From NCBI RefSeq assembly GCF_030063285.1, contig NZ_JASISU010000001.1, forward strand, positions 248,001 through 312,000: a stretch of 64,000 nt of DNA. Reading direction: 5' to 3'. The translations under genes were made by a program, and so were the position numbers. The stretch comes from Pseudarthrobacter sp. PS3-L1 (lineage in GTDB: Bacteria > Actinomycetota > Actinomycetes > Actinomycetales > Micrococcaceae). This document shows, piece by piece, positions 63,158 through 64,000 of this stretch (its first letter is position 1; every line of letters begins with the position of its first letter). The notes below the pieces were generated by a model. The model was not told the origin of the DNA and did no database searches. It saw nothing but the letters and a program-made list of their open reading frames with translations.

Positions 63158-64000
63158 CTATTTGGCTTTGTCGTACGACTCGACGATGGCGACGCTGACG
63201 GGAAATTCCACCGGTATCCGGCCAAACAGCAGTTCACGGGCAGCAGCAGCAGCTTCCTCAATGGCCTGCACGCAGTCCGGCACCAGGTGGTCCGGAGCAT
63301 GTACCATCACCTCGTCGTGAAGGAAAAAGACGAGTTCCGCCGCGGGTTGTCCCTGCACCCGCATCCGGCGCAGCCGACGCCGTAGTTCAGCCAGCCAGCA
63401 TGCTGCCCAATCCGCCGCGGAGCCCTGCACCACAAAGTTCCTGGTGAACCGTCCCCTGGAGCGGGCCAGCGATTCGGCCCTTCGTTGTTCTTCCGCGGAG
63501 CCGGACCGCTGGCTTTTGTACCAGCTTTCCGACGGCGGCGGGCTGCTCCGTCCCAACCGGGTGGTAACAGTTCCGCCGGCTTCGCCGGCCCTGGCCGCTT
63601 GTTCAACGTAGTCCACGGCGCGGGGATAGGTACGCGAAAGTTGGGGCATGAGGCGTCCCGATTCGCCGGTGGTTGCTCCGTAGATGGCGCCCAGGAGCGC
63701 TACTTTTGCCTTGGCTCTGTCGCCGCCAAACCCTTGGCTGGCGATGCCTGCGTACAGGTCCTTGTCCCGCGCGGCCTCTGCCATCCGGGTATCCCTGGCC
63801 AGGGCTACCAGCACCCGCGGTTCAAGTTGCGAGGCATCCGCGACGATGAGTTTGAAGCCGGGATCTGCATGGACGGCACCGCGGATCTGGCGTGGGATCT
63901 GCAGGGCGCCGCCACCACGGGACGCCCAACGGCCTGACACCACACCCCCCACCACGTATTCCGGACGGAAGCGGCCGCCTGCCACCCACGCGTCCAGCCA
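63158..64000 (-). CDS. PolA-like DNA polymerase domain, partial at window edge
   Basis: 281 C-terminal residues; the 5' part lies right of the window. Family A polymerase palm and fingers: motif A as VADASQLEPRVLVALARD, motif B region RAKAKVALLGAIYG, and motif C as FFLHDEVMVHAP. Motif A has DASQLEP instead of DYSQIELR, and motif B has Leu-Leu where Phe is usual, so the active site is divergent. This matches the actinobacterial 'bifunctional 3'-5' exonuclease/DNA polymerase' group, shorter than PolA and without the 5' nuclease. Convergent with the NUDIX gene. Role in repair is inferred. Confidence 0.85.
   Translation of the reverse strand, partial: WLDAWVAGGRFRPEYVVGGVVSGRWASRGGGALQIPRQIRGAVHADPGFKLIVADASQLEPRVLVALARDTRMAEAARDKDLYAGIASQGFGGDRAKAKVALLGAIYGATTGESGRLMPQLSRTYPRAVDYVEQAARAGEAGGTVTTRLGRSSPPPSESWYKSQRSGSAEEQRRAESLARSRGRFTRNFVVQGSAADWAACWLAELRRRLRRMRVQGQPAAELVFFLHDEVMVHAPDHLVPDCVQAIEEAAAAARELLFGRIPVEFPVSVAIVESYDKAK

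Overview
The window comes from a high-GC actinobacterium, most likely of the Arthrobacter / Pseudarthrobacter / Paenarthrobacter group (Micrococcaceae). The evidence is the G/C-ending codon use, frequent GTG/TTG starts, the actinobacterial neighbourhood of a ponA2-like PBP, crp, marP, acs and nth, a fused PxpB/PxpC, an NhaP antiporter with a UBP zinc finger and a DUF1992 protein. This placement is inferred from gene content only. No rRNA, CRISPR array, phage or intact insertion sequence was seen; there is one tRNA (Pro, CGG).

Region by region. 1-2.7 kb: a 5-oxoproline-type operon (pxpA, pxpBC fusion, biotin carboxylase) whose pxpA is gutted by in-frame deletion. 2.8-8.4 kb: cation/proton antiporter, MpaB-type oxygenase, TetR regulator with a clear operator, ECF-like sigma factor, SDR reductase. 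8.5-10.2 kb: a deletion scar in which an ABC permease, a histidine kinase and a LuxR response regulator are all broken. 10.3-16.8 kb: F420/NADP reductase-like protein, DUF1992, a gluconate locus (gntP, gntK, divergent GntR), two DUF202 membrane proteins and LhgO. 17.2-30.9 kb: ferredoxin reductase plus fatty acid desaturase, haloperoxidase-like hydrolase, epimerase, APP1-like protein, GH15 glucanase, aldo/keto reductase, MobA-like transferase, SCP2-like protein, asparaginase and a membrane-anchored sulfite-oxidase-type enzyme. 31.2-33.4 kb: purD-purC.

33.4-35.1 kb holds the most striking element. An XRE-type regulator with a long TPR-like C-terminal region is divergent from an 85-residue secreted peptide precursor. 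After its signal peptide the precursor carries four copies of the octapeptide VGNWPDPM, the first three each followed by TYKTT. The copies differ at the DNA level only by silent changes. This is the architecture of a peptide-pheromone (RRNPP-like) circuit, which to my knowledge is not a described actinobacterial system.

35.2-47 kb: tRNA-Pro, a heterodimeric ABC exporter pair behind a MarR-type palindrome, then metallophosphoesterase, class A PBP, DUF4177, RidA, NUDIX, Crp, MarP and AroQ. 47.2-57.7 kb: an alpha-galactoside utilisation cluster (GH36, solute-binding protein, two permeases, oxidoreductase, LacI, GH31, DeoR) that interrupts this housekeeping block. 57.8-64 kb: acs, a four-TM protein with an Ala/Ser-rich linker, nth, CoA-type NUDIX and a truncated-by-window PolA-like polymerase. 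CRP-type sites (TGTGN7TCAC-like) occur upstream of the gluconate, sugar-ABC and acs genes, suggesting that the Crp encoded here links these carbon-source functions.
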